NCBI GenBank assembly: GCA_002803225.1
Contig: NXFV01001251.1
Location: 124,001 to 188,000, forward strand
Source: Gamarada debralockiae
Lineage: Eukaryota; Ascomycota; Leotiomycetes; Helotiales; Hyphodiscaceae
DNA: 64,000 nt
Reading direction: 5' to 3'
The notes below the pieces were generated by a model that was not told the origin of the DNA, ran no database searches, and was given only the letters and a program-made list of their open reading frames with translations. Both the position numbers and the translations under genes were made by a program. This document shows, piece after piece, positions 31,941-42,793 of this stretch (the stretch's first letter is position 1; every line of letters begins with the position of its first letter).

Positions 31941-33939
31941 ATGACGGAACAAAATTCCTCCTCGGCCTCGACAATGACCGTGACTGAGCGTCCTGAGCCG
32001 GACGTCGAAGCCCAGAAAAACACTCAGAAGAAAGCTTCGCATTGGCAATTAGTGTTTGATCAAACGCACGTTACTCCGGAAGTTATAAACTGGCCATACA
32101 AAGGTTCGGGGACTGAGAAGGATCCGTATGTGGTGGTATATATCGACAATGATAGGAGGAATCCTATGCTTTTTCCTATATGGAAAAAATGGGTGATTAC
32201 TCTTTTGGTGGCTTTTGTAAGTTCCCCTTTCTCAACTCACATGAGATCTTGAGAAGCCATTTCTCTGGCACAGATCTCATCTCCAGCAGTCAATTACTCC
32301 CCTTCTTGAATTCCTGCTGATACGAAATAACAGGCAACATTAGCAGTATCATTTGTATCCTCAGCTTACACTGGCGGCATCGACCAAATCCTCGCGACCT
32401 TCAACATTGGCTCCGAAGTCGCAACCCTAGGAATCTCCCTCTTCGTACTCGGCTTCGCTATCGGGCCATTACTCTGGGCTCCCATGTCCGAGCTCTACGG
32501 ACGACAAGTCCTATTCTTCGGAACCTACGCTATGCTCACGGCCTTTAACGCCGGCGCAGCTGGCTCCCAAAACATCCAAACCCTCTTAATATTGAGGTTC
32601 TTTGCGGGAGCGTTTGGATCCAGTCCCCTGACCAATGCGGGCGGTGTCATTGCGGATATGTTTCCTGCAAGTGAGAGGGGGCTAGCGATGAGCATTTTCG
32701 CCTCTGCGCCTTTCTTGGGTCCTACAATCGGGTTTGTCCTCCCCTGCCTTCTATTATCGTCTCCAAATGTTAACAAAACATCCAGACCCATCGTAGGAGG
32801 ATTCCTAGGCGAAACGGAAGGCTGGCGCTGGGTTGAAGGCCTAATGGCAATCTTCACCGGGTGTCTCTGGCTCCTCGGAGCCCTCACAATCCCAGAAACC
32901 TACACACCCTTCATCCTTCGCCGACGCGCCTCTAAACTCTCTGCCCTCACCGGCAAAGTCTATAAATCAAAAATGGAAGTCGAGCACGGCACCAAAACGG
33001 CGAGTCAAGAATTCAAAACCGCATTATCCCGGCCTTGGATACTGTTGTTTAGTGAACCTATTGTGCTTTTGTTGAGCGTGTATATGGCGATTATTTATGG
33101 GACACTGTATATGATGTTTGCTGCTTTCCCGATCGTTTATCAGGAGGAGAGGGGATGGAGTCCGGGGATTGGCGGACTGGCGTTTTGTGGGGTCGCGGTG
33201 GGTATGATGATTGCTGTCAGTTATTCGCTTTGGGATAATAAACGCTATCGCCATGTTGAGGAGAAACATGATGGGCAAGCACCCCCCGAAGCAAGACTGC
33301 CGCCTTGTTTGTTGGGAAGCGTGTTCTTGCCGGTAGGCTTGTTCTGGTTTGCGTGGACGAATTATCCCTCTATTCATTGGAGTGTGAGCATTATTGCGAC
33401 GGCGCCGTTTGGGTTTGGGATGGTGTTGGTGTTTTTGAGTATCATGAATTATTTGATCGATGCCTATGTTATTTATGCGGCGTCGGTTCTTGCTGCCAAC
33501 AGCGTACTACGATCACTGTTCGGTGCTTCGTTTCCCCTTTTTACTACTTGTAAGTCCACCCTCACCCCTCTCCCACCATTCCAAAAGCTTACAGTTCTCA
33601 GATATGTATCATAACCTCGGCATCCACTGGGCGTCTTCAATTCCGGCGTTTCTGGCATTGGCGTGCGTCCCGTTCCCATTCTTGTTCTATAAGTTTGGAG
33701 AGCCGATTCGCATGAAGTGCAAGTATGCGGCGCAAGCTGCTAAGGCATTGGATGAGTTGAGAGGTAATGGGAATACGACGGAGGAGGAAGAGGAAGTGGA
33801 AGAAGATAGGGAGAGGGAGGTTAATGAGAAGAGGGATTTAGAGGATGAGACGGATATTGAGAAAGGTAGTAGTGCAGATTTGGGAGGAGAGACCGCGGTG
33901 GATAGGGAGGCTGGACATGGGTTCTGGAAAGAAAGTTAA
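31941..33939 (+). CDS. MFS transporter, DHA1-like
   Basis: Four exons (31941-32216, 32334-32731, 32786-33549, 33602-33939) encode 591 residues. About 12 membrane spans are visible. [19 protein letters not shown] is the conserved loop 2-3 motif of fungal drug:H+ antiporters, and [18 protein letters not shown], formed across the 32731/32786 splice, matches the antiporter motif C region of the DHA1 group. [14 protein letters not shown] follows TM6. The cytosolic N-terminus of about 90 residues is hydrophilic, and a long acidic tail ([11 protein letters not shown]) follows the last span. Substrate is unknown: drugs, polyamines or metabolites are all possible. The 54-nt intron at 32732 is in frame and stop-free, but splicing restores the family motif. 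Confidence 0.9.
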
Positions 33940-34635
33940 AGGGGGATAGATGAATGAGAACGAGGATATGGTGATAATGCATCTTGTGTTAGCATTTTGG
34001 GCGGTACAGATTGCGGGATATGGCGTCAACATAGGAGCTTGGTCTTTCGCGTAGAAGTTTGGGAAGCATTGTTAGATGGTTTGCATAGCGAGATCATCCT
34101 TAGACTCTTTGTTAAAACTGTAGATATTCAAAAAGCAATATTAAAGTTCGACAAAGACACTTCAACGAGCTGAGACTTCGACCATACGTAAAGTCAGTAT
34201 CTAGAATCTGGGGTCGACTTTAACCTGAACTGAAGGATTCCACCTATCCGCATCGGATCTGTCAACTTCACATTTACTTCGGTGACCCTGATGAAGCTAG
34301 GTATGTTCCAAGATCTGAAGACAAAGCTGTTTCTTTTCCGACTTCAGGGTTTCCGAGACAGGGCTGAAGGATCTGGCAGGTATGGCCATGGCTTGACACA
34401 TGGATGAACGGAATTTTGATCTCAAGGTAATTCACCAGCACTTCCGCAGCGCCCAGTTCTTGATCGTGCAATTATCATCGTCCCATTCATTGGGTAATCT
34501 TAATGCTCCCGCCCTGCCATTCAGACCATGAAATCAAGAACTCCGCCCAATTCAAACTCCAATCCAGGTATCAATCAAAATATGTTGTACGCCCAAACCT
34601 AACTCCACCGTCTCATCCATCCATCCCTTCTTGCC
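33940..34635. other. Convergent intergenic region
   Basis: Between two converging 3' ends (MFS gene and GRGGAGN-repeat gene). No gene seen. Confidence 0.4.
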
Positions 34636-35288
34636 TCACTTCATATCACCCATCTCCCAAGCCCCTCCAACCCCACCATAAGCCTTCGGCGGCCTGGCCA
34701 ACCCAGCCTCAACATCCTTCGTAATCCTCTCCTCCCTCTCTCTTTTCACCCGTTCTTCCTCCTCCCTCCTCAACCTCTCCTCTTCCGCAAAATCAGTATA
34801 ATTTCCCGCTCCTCCCCGGCCTCCCTTATACGTAGGTTTCGCACCTCCTAAAACCCTCTTTGAAGTTCCTATATTTGGTTTGGTGGGATTGGAGGGAGAG
34901 GATGTTGGGGATGTGGTGGAGGTGGCATCTGGAGAAGCAACTTGTGCGAGGCCTTGAGATGTAAGTTCTGAGGGCTGGATCCAGTTCCCTGCTCCGCCGC
35001 GGCCGGTGTGTAAGTATTCGGGTGGTGGTTGGGAGGAGGAGAGGGCGCGCACTAGGTCGGCTGTGGGGTAGTTGGAGGATGGGGAGGTTTGGGATTCGAG
35101 ATCGGACTATAGGAGTTCTACATTAGCTTTCCCTTTCAATGCAAGACGCAATTGAGAGACAGGAGAACTGCAACTGGAAGATAGATGAGACCCACAGCTA
35201 CACTCGCCTTCGCAACATCCTGCACATCCTTCTTGCTATAAAAGTTCCCCGCACCCCCTCGTCCGACTTTCTTGTACGGCTCTCCCAT
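34636..35288 (-). CDS. GRGGAGN-repeat protein (DUF3602-like)
   Basis: Two exons (35202-35288 and 34636-35106, minus) encode 185 residues. The hallmark motif appears three times: VGRGGAGNF near the N-terminus (residue 8 on), TGRGGAGNW in the middle and GGRGGAGNY later; a fourth diverged form, GGVGGAWEM, sits at the C-terminus. Between them are Ser/Pro/Thr-rich linkers and a charged helix (EEERLRREEEERVKREREE). Such repeats define a fungal family of unknown function (DUF3602). Small size, low complexity and lack of signal peptide or membrane span suggest a soluble, partly disordered protein. The intron donor (AGT followed by GTAGCT) is weak but preserves the frame. Confidence 0.8.
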
Positions 35289-38200
35289 TTCTGCAATCTA
35301 CCTTTCCTTCCCCGAGAAATTGGAATTGAGGAGTGTGACAAAGTAGCTTGACGTAGCACAGACAGAAGTGGAAGAAAGAACGGGTTCACTTATTCCTATC
35401 AGGAGGCTTGGCATGAGATTGTGAGATTGCGCTATTAACGTTGCTTTTTGTGCAGTCGAGCTGACAACATGCGGTTTGGTGTGGGGTTTGGAAAATTCTT
35501 TTGCATTGCTGTACTTTGTTTTTCTGTTTCGAGTTCCTGATGCCGAATTTTTTTCTCCTCGCTGCCCTGACTGGGAAAATTTTTCTGGACATACGTTGAA
35601 GAAATGTTTGCTTCTTCTATTGCTATTTCCTGATGTGTTTGGTCCCCCATCGTTTTTGTATGTGGGGTTGAGCCGACTTCGGCGAGGTAGATATATCAGT
35701 TTCGTTTTCATTTTTGGATCTGGAAGAAAGAGGAAAGGAGTTATGAAGCAATTCCTAGCTAAGTCTTAAAGCATTTTCTGATTTGAAGGGCTGTTCCCAA
35801 AAAAAAATTTCACGCAGGACAAAAGGACGTCATCTGCAACCTGTCAACTCTTTGTCTCGGCTTCCCGATCCGGTGACCAGTCGGGATGAGACCATACGCC
35901 GCGTCACGGAACAAAACAGATTTCTCGAGAAAACGTGACTTGAAGAAATTTATTGACTACGAATCACCGTTTACATAGACGACCGGTATATTATTTACGA
36001 ATGGGCGACCTGTGGTGGAATCGCATACGTTGTATGACAAAAGGCACGTGAAGTATTTCCCTCAAGAACTCCTCGCAGCATTTAGAGTTTCCTCACGGAG
36101 ATCCGAAATGCGTCTTCTGTTTAACTTTTCCTTCCCTTCCGTTCCGCTGTCCGGCTCTCCCGGCCCCACGTTTACACAGACTGTACAGTATTTATAAGTT
36201 AGGTTCGAGAATATAACGTCACAGTGGATATCACAGAACTCCTGACCAAGCCACGCGCGAGATCTATCGTCTCGACTGACGCTGCTGACTGCGTAACACT
36301 GCCACATATCTGGCTTCTTTTCTGGTCATATTACGCCGAGGTGTACGAAAACAGTTGGTTCCTGTCATTAGGATTTCTTGGGTGCCTTTTTACGTTTCTG
36401 ATCCCAATTGCAGAGGATTAGAATCTGGGTGCGAGATCTTAAAACGTGGTGGTAAAGGCGGCATGGTATCGAGGGATTTATGTTTCAGCCCTCAGGGCGG
36501 ACCCTTGCGCACGTCAGTCAGAAGCTGGATGAACGGGCGCCTTACGATCTAGTGTGACCTGCATTAGCCATCAAGCAAGTTGCGAAATTCGAGCCTTCCA
36601 AGGTCAAGGGGAACATGCCTGTCAAAAAGAGACGTTTCAGGACACAACAGTCAAGATCTCAAAGAAAAATTTATAAACGCTGCAGAAAATCCGTTCTGGC
36701 CTCCAACAGAACGTATGAATTCGTCAATTGATCGACCGATCTGCGAATTATTACTCCGATCACGCCAGAAACTGATAAGAGATCCTTACGGCCTCATCCG
36801 GAGCTTTATCCACAAAGGATATCCCCAATGTTTTCAGCACGGGCTTCTGGAAGAACAGGCTCTACAGTATCTGGGATTCTCGTGATCAGCGAGCACGCTC
36901 CAGGATCCGAGCAATATATATATATTGATTGTGCGTCTTGCATAGCATTGATAGCATCAGAGTCGGGCGACGGATAAAATCCAAACTCATCGCTGCTAGT
37001 AAAGCTCTCTCGATCTGATGCTGGTAATCGCAGTTCCATATCGCTGGAAGCCATGCCGCTCGAATCGCTGGGTTCAGCTTGATATGCCAGACTTCCCTTC
37101 CCAATCGGCAACCACCCCCGCTTCGAAAAGAGTGGAGATCCTGCAGCCGCTGTGGGAAGCGCTCGAAGTGGCATCGATCGACGCCTTCCGCGACAAATAA
37201 ATACCTGTGGCACGAGAGATAGCCAACATGGGCTTTTTATCAGAAGGTACCGTGTGTGTCCTTCAATTTTGAAGCTGTTGCCCATGGGCGAATCGAATGC
37301 CTATGACCTGAATAAGGTGTGTTGATCATGCAAATAAGCAGCGATGATCCCGCAAGGACCGTCTGAAGATGTCGAGGTGCTGAGATACCTCCGTAGGGCT
37401 AGAACAATTTTTTTGATACAGTACTCATGTGAATTTTGAAATGTTGCATCTGCAGTTACTCTCCGGCTCAAAACGAAGGGTGTCAGGTACGATGGTCGAC
37501 GGGGGGCCAAATCGTACTCACTTCGTACCTTACTTGACGTGTGGTGATATCTGTACCCTTGGCTTGTCTGTATGTCAGCGTCACTCCTCGAAAACCAACA
37601 CTTTGTACCACCTGCATCAAGAAATCATCCAGATATCAAAAGTAGTAGTCCAGAGAAACTCAAAGGATACCAGAAATTTGTTATCATCTCCGTGTGGCAC
37701 TTCATCGATCCAGATCACCCTATCCGATTGCGTTTTCGGGCGGTTGATGGCGCTTCCCCCCCAAGTCCCAAATAATCTCTCACCCCTCCCAGTCTCGCGC
37801 ATCCGGCTTTCCCAATAAAAATGTGATGCGTAACATGCCCTCCCAGTTATGCTCGCCACCACACTACCCCCCAAGAAATCCAATAAAAATATCATCCAGC
37901 TGTGCCTAAAGACGGCGTAAGGCAGGTGTCCTGTGATCAGCTACTATTGGCTGCGACTTGAGAGCCAGTGTCGCTGCTTGAAGAATCACGAGGGGATACA
38001 GAATCAGTTTAGTATGCATTGCATCTGAACGATGGCTGTGTACGATGGGACATTTCCTTGTTCTGACCTGCTGATTTCCTAAAATACTAATAAACATTTC
38101 TGGATTGAGAATGGTCATTTCGTCGCTTTTTGTCTGAGCTTAATAAAATATTTTCTGATATTCTGTGAAGGACTCCGCCATCTAATTATCAACTTGTCGG

Positions 38201-38980
38201 TCTCCTCATCACTCCTCCTTTGTGCTTTATAGTTTTTTCTTCATTGAAATTATTTCCAATCCAACCCCCCAACAGCCCCCAAAGGAAATGTGTAGCAACA
38301 CACTGTTCACAGCTATCGTCGTCTGGATCCACTAAATAATCGCCGCTCTAGAACTTCTCGGGGTCAAGTTCCCACCACCACCGATTCGCAGCAGTAGTCG
38401 CACTTGCCCTGTCCGGCCGCCCTCCAATCTTTGGCCTTCCACTTGGAACCACAAACTCACTCCGCTCAACTTTTTTCCACTCTCCTCCTACAAACTTCAC
38501 CACATTCTTTTCGCAACAATCAACCCATTCGACACACAAAATACTTGCATTAATCAAGAGCTTCATTGCTTCATTGATTGCTCAGCCTACTGTCTCACGC
38601 ACAAAGCTCTCTCCACACAAACCACTTCCAAACCCCGCCGCGTCTCAGCCATCCTACCCAGTCGTTGCAGCCTGCGCTCCATTCCAACTGCGACAATTGA
38701 TGAATTTTGTTTCGACAATTCCTTGCTTCGAATTCAACTTTTCAAACTATCGACTTTCCACAACACTTTCTTGCGATTCCAACCTCCAACACGTCGTCAA
38801 AGGGTCATCCTTTCACCCATAAGCTCTTGCTCCCGTGTTTATGCAGGTAGCTTGAGCTTCGACAATACTCCGAAACAACGACCAACATTGAGTCCGAATA
38901 TTTCCTCCTCGGCCCTCATATTGTAGCTTTTCAGAGCTTCGAGGATTGAGGGCCGTCTCCACATAAAATAATTTCCCAAG
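35289..38980. other. 3.7-kb gene-poor region upstream of the C2H2 regulator
   Basis: The largest gap in the window. The ORFs are short, on both strands and without recognisable domains. The right-hand 700 nt are rich in CT tracts (for example CTCCTACAAACTTC), which suits a long leader of the C2H2 gene. I found no transposase, tRNA or repeat array. A 72-codon minus ORF at 38348-38566 has a true ATG but no family. Confidence 0.45.
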
Positions 38981-40505
38981 ATGGCTTCTTCAAAGGTAAT
39001 TTTTGCTCGGTCACCCCTGACTGAGATATTAATAGAATACTGCTGATAACCCACCGCACAGGAAATTCAGCATTCCTCTCGACCTCTAGGCCAACATCGC
39101 CTGTCTATGGGTGCAAATTCCGGTTCCCTACCTCGACAATCTCATTCACGAAATCATTCCCACTCGGTGTCGTCCGGGTCCCTTATCCCAAGCCATAGAG
39201 TGACACGTCGGAAGAGCGTTTCTTCGAACACAGCGAGCAATGTTGCTGCCATGGTGGCTGCAGTGAGAGAGGCTGGAGATACCACATTGGGAATGCCTAT
39301 ATCCGGCCGCCGGAACACAATGTCGAAAAATACATCTGCTAGGTCAGGAGCACTCGGAAGTCTTCCTTCACCACCTGCAAGCTTGCCGAGCCACAGAATG
39401 AGGATGACTTCGACTGGGAAATTGGATCGAGGAGAGAGTGCAATTGATGACGAACAAAATGATGATGATATGGATGATGAAGAGGAGACTGGATTTAAAC
39501 AGTCGCGTATGAGACGAGCTAGCGAAGGTCAACATCTCATGAAGGATGGCAAGAAGGCCAACGGTGGTGACCTCAAATGCGACAAGTGTGGAAAGGGATA
39601 CAAGCACAGCAGCTGCTTGTCCAAGCATTTGTTCGTGTCCACCTTCCTTTCCGCGTGCTCCATCTGGGCTCCATGTTGTGAACTCATTGGAAGAACAATT
39701 GTTAACGTTTGATTGCAGATGGGAGCATACACCTGAATGGTCATTCACTTCAAAGTTGCTTATTTCTAAGCATCAACAAGTGCAATTGTTGGAAGCGGCT
39801 TCTGTCCTTTTGACGATGAATCAAGATGGCACCACGCCTCCAGATTCTGCAAAGGACTTCCAGAGCGACCAGGACTCGGCATCTCCAGCTGCTTCAGGCT
39901 CCTCCGAGCCACAAGACCGCGCCAGTTCTGCGGATACCACTCCTCCACCACAAGGCGATATGTTCAATGCCTATAGCACTGGGTCCTACACTGGTAGGCA
40001 CAAGAGATATAATAGTGGACACGGATTCTCGCGCTCATACCAGTCTGCGCCTTCCGCTACCAATCCTTTGTATTCTGGCAGTGCTCCCAAGGGTTCTGGT
40101 TTCGGTCATTACCGTCAACCAAGCCACGAGCGTCGTCCATTGTCGTCCGGTATCAATCCAAATCAAGAAGATGATGGCCTTGCAGCTGCCGTTGAACTTC
40201 TTTCTTGCAGCTTTGGCAGTGCTACTTCAAGGACTATCCCAGTCACTCTTCCAGAGGATGCTCCTCCAGTACCACACATTCCTGCACAGTATTTGAGCCA
40301 AAACTCGTTCTCGGCAACCACCTTGACACCTAACCACCACCCTCGTCAGACCGAGAGCTATACTCGTCACCAAGTCCACCGTGATGGCGACGTCAAGATG
40401 GAAGAGAGCGAGGAGAGTGTCGCTGATGACGACGAGTACGACCAACGCTCCAGGGGCCGCAGCGACGAAGACGATGATGGCGTCTTTGGGCGTATGGAAG
40501 AATAG
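38981..40505 (+). CDS. Fungal C2H2 zinc-finger protein (probable transcription regulator)
   Basis: Three exons (38981-38995, 39062-39630, 39719-40505) encode 456 residues; the first exon codes only MASSK. One Cys2His2 finger, CDKCGKGYKHSSCLSKHLWEH (Cys178, Cys181, His194, His198), is assembled across intron 2. It continues into a conserved-looking helix, TPEWSFTSKLLISKHQQVQLLEAASVLLTM. The N-terminal part is Ser/Arg/His-rich with an acidic patch before the finger (DDEQNDDDMDDEEE). The C-terminal half is Ser/Pro/Tyr-rich and ends very acidic. The layout suits a nuclear regulator with one finger and disordered activation regions. Targets are unknown, and the long upstream region hints at complex control. 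Confidence 0.85.
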
Positions 40506-41186
40506 TACGCCCTCTGACGAATATGCTGGCCTAACGATCCGATCCTGGCTGGTAATGATTTCCTTTGTTGTAGCAATGATGTATACATGCGCGCGCATGT
40601 CTCCGCAGCAGCCGACTTTCAGCACCGAAGAGTGGACTAGCAGCAGTGGTGTCCACGAGGTTAAAGTGAGGTCGTTCCGAGCGTCGAGAAAACGCCACAA
40701 GCATTTGAAGGGTATCTTTTCAAAGGGATTGGCATGTCATATAGTACCCATGTATCATGTATGAAACTCTCGATGAAGAGATGGCTGTCTTACCTGAGGA
40801 AATAAACACTTTCAAACGCACTAAACTCTTGATATATTCTTGACCGCTATTTGAATCCTATTTCGTCATCGAGGAGATGGAGCTGTGACCAGGAGGCCGA
40901 GACATCCAAGATAGAGAGAAATAACGCCATCATATAGACATCTAGGTGAACATTATATACGGTCAGATTCGGCCACAGCAAGTCGTTCAAGTACTAGGTA
41001 TGAAGTTTGAAGACTCATCTCCCGTTTGCAAATCTGATGCAAAGCACGAGCTGCCTAAATAAGGTTGTCCGCACGACGTCACCGCTCCTTCGCGTGAAGT
41101 GGACTGACTGTAAACAACATCTCCAACGCGGTCAACAGCCCCCCCACATCTCAACGAACGAACACCTCTCCCAACTCTATCTAAAA
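40506..41186. other. Intergenic region
   Basis: 3' flank of the C2H2 gene and promoter of the membrane-protein gene. Only shadow ORFs seen. Confidence 0.4.
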
Positions 41187-42278
41187 ATGGTCTCGCGTAA
41201 AGAGAAACTCGCCGATAAAGCTATTGCAGTTGTCCAACATGGCGAGGCTCCAATCCGCGCTTCCAAGCTCCCCGCCTTCCTACGATTCCCACTCCTCGTT
41301 CTCCTGAGCTTAACGCTCTCGTCGCTGTTGTATTCATTTGCGGCGGAGTACACGGAGGGCGACCTAGCGAGTGTTTCGAGGAGTTTGGATCAGTGGTGGG
41401 AAGTTGGCGCGTTGGTTGGGTGGAGAACGTCAGTTTCGATCACTCAATCCATTGGGAGATTAGCTAATAGGGAATGTAGATTTGAGCTTGGTCTAGGTTG
41501 GTTTGGAGACTACGATGGCTATGATCTTGCTGCGCTGAGTTTGCTTTCGCATGGCCCTCCGGTACGTTACACCTATTTGCCCTTCTGTGAAGGTATGGGC
41601 TGATGAGGTGTGGAATAGCTTTATTTACTGGGCACGTTCTACAATATCCGCCCAACGACCGTCCTCTCATCCCTTCTCATCGACTCGATTGCCACATACG
41701 TCCCGTTTAGACTCCTGCGTCCTCTATCGCCTGCTCATTCGGCGTCTTCACGTTATGGAAGGGTCCCGAATAGAGACATTGTTACGGATTTCTCGGTCCA
41801 GACATATACTACCCTCCTCGCGGCAGCAATTTACAGCGTGACGCTCTACGGCGCGTATGCTTCCTACCTCCCGGTCTATCTCGTTACCTACTTTGCGGAA
41901 ATCCCCTCCATAGCTGCAGCTCATGCCGCTACACCTGTCACGCTCTTCCCGTTGACTTTGGGACTCGGCCTCGCTGCTAGATCGTTTATTTTCACGCCAG
42001 CGGCTGCAGCATCCAGTACCAAAGCTGCGCCGCTTGATACTGAAGGGGCAAGCTTGAGTGAAACGGTTTGGTATAATGTTTGGGGATACAGCAAGAGGAC
42101 CAAAGTCGTTATCTCGCGGACGGCTGCTTTGATGCTTGTTAGTGGGGTCAACACTTTTGTGCAGACTTTTGTCACGCTCCAAGGAGTCGAGGCTACGGGT
42201 GCGGCTGCTTACTCCGGGGTTTGGGTCCTGGCTTCAGGGCTTACCGGTCTTGCGCTGGGGGTTGTGAGTGCCGTATAA
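41187..42278 (+). CDS. Fungal multi-pass membrane protein of unknown function
   Basis: Three exons (41187-41428, 41480-41561, 41619-42278) encode 327 residues. After a basic N-terminus (MVSRKEKLADKA) there is a membrane span (FLRFPLLVLLSLTLSSLLYSF), then a hydrophilic part with WFGDYDGYDL, and about six further hydrophobic stretches, the last at the C-terminus (GVWVLASGLTGLALGVVSAV). There is no signal peptide in the usual sense. I do not recognise the family; the start, splices and even hydrophobicity make it a real gene. The ATG at 41187 has a good context (AAAAATGG). Confidence 0.75.
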
Positions 42279-42793
42279 GTAGACAGAGCGGACAGAGATG
42301 AGATGGGATGAAAAGGGAGATACTGTATATAGTACGATGTTCGTTTACATGGATTTCACGTGTAAGGTTTATGGGGTTTTGGGACGCGGGGTCATGGCTT
42401 GGCTGTCTGCTCTGGGAAGGAGTTTTATGAGTTCATGATATGGGGGCGAGAGCATCAATCACGGCCTTTGGCGAGCTATCTGATGTGAATTGCAAATTAT
42501 AGACGACGGGATGAAAGAGAGGAACATGGAATCTCAAATCCACTGACTAATTCAAAGATCTGCATTGAATAGCGAGTTTGGTGAACTCCTTGGTGAATTT
42601 ATCCGCCAGCCGCACCTTAGAAGTGGTTGAAACGCACAGCGCATCGGGTACGACCGACATGAGATGGCTTACGAAAGTCCGCGTGACCGGCTCCTTCCAA
42701 AACAAGCGCGAGTTTAAGATTGAATCGTAAATAAACAAGAACGAAGTGGCAACTCGCCTTTACTCCCTGCAACAATGATATGACATTCCCAAC
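42279..42793. other. Intergenic region
   Basis: 3' flank of the membrane-protein gene and promoter of the ING-PHD gene. Nothing else seen. Confidence 0.4.

Noticed and set aside
36806..37285. 159-codon minus-strand and 101-codon plus-strand ORFs in the 3.7-kb gap
   Set aside because: They overlap each other, lack domains and have mixed composition; neither can be supported as a gene.
38348..38566. 72-codon minus-strand ORF with ATG, antisense to the C2H2 leader
   Set aside because: Short, no domain or homology I recognise; could be chance in a CT-rich leader.
40227..40700. 157-codon minus-strand ORF with hydrophobic stretches
   Set aside because: Antisense of the acidic C-terminus of the C2H2 protein; acidic codons read backwards give Val/Ile-rich sequence.
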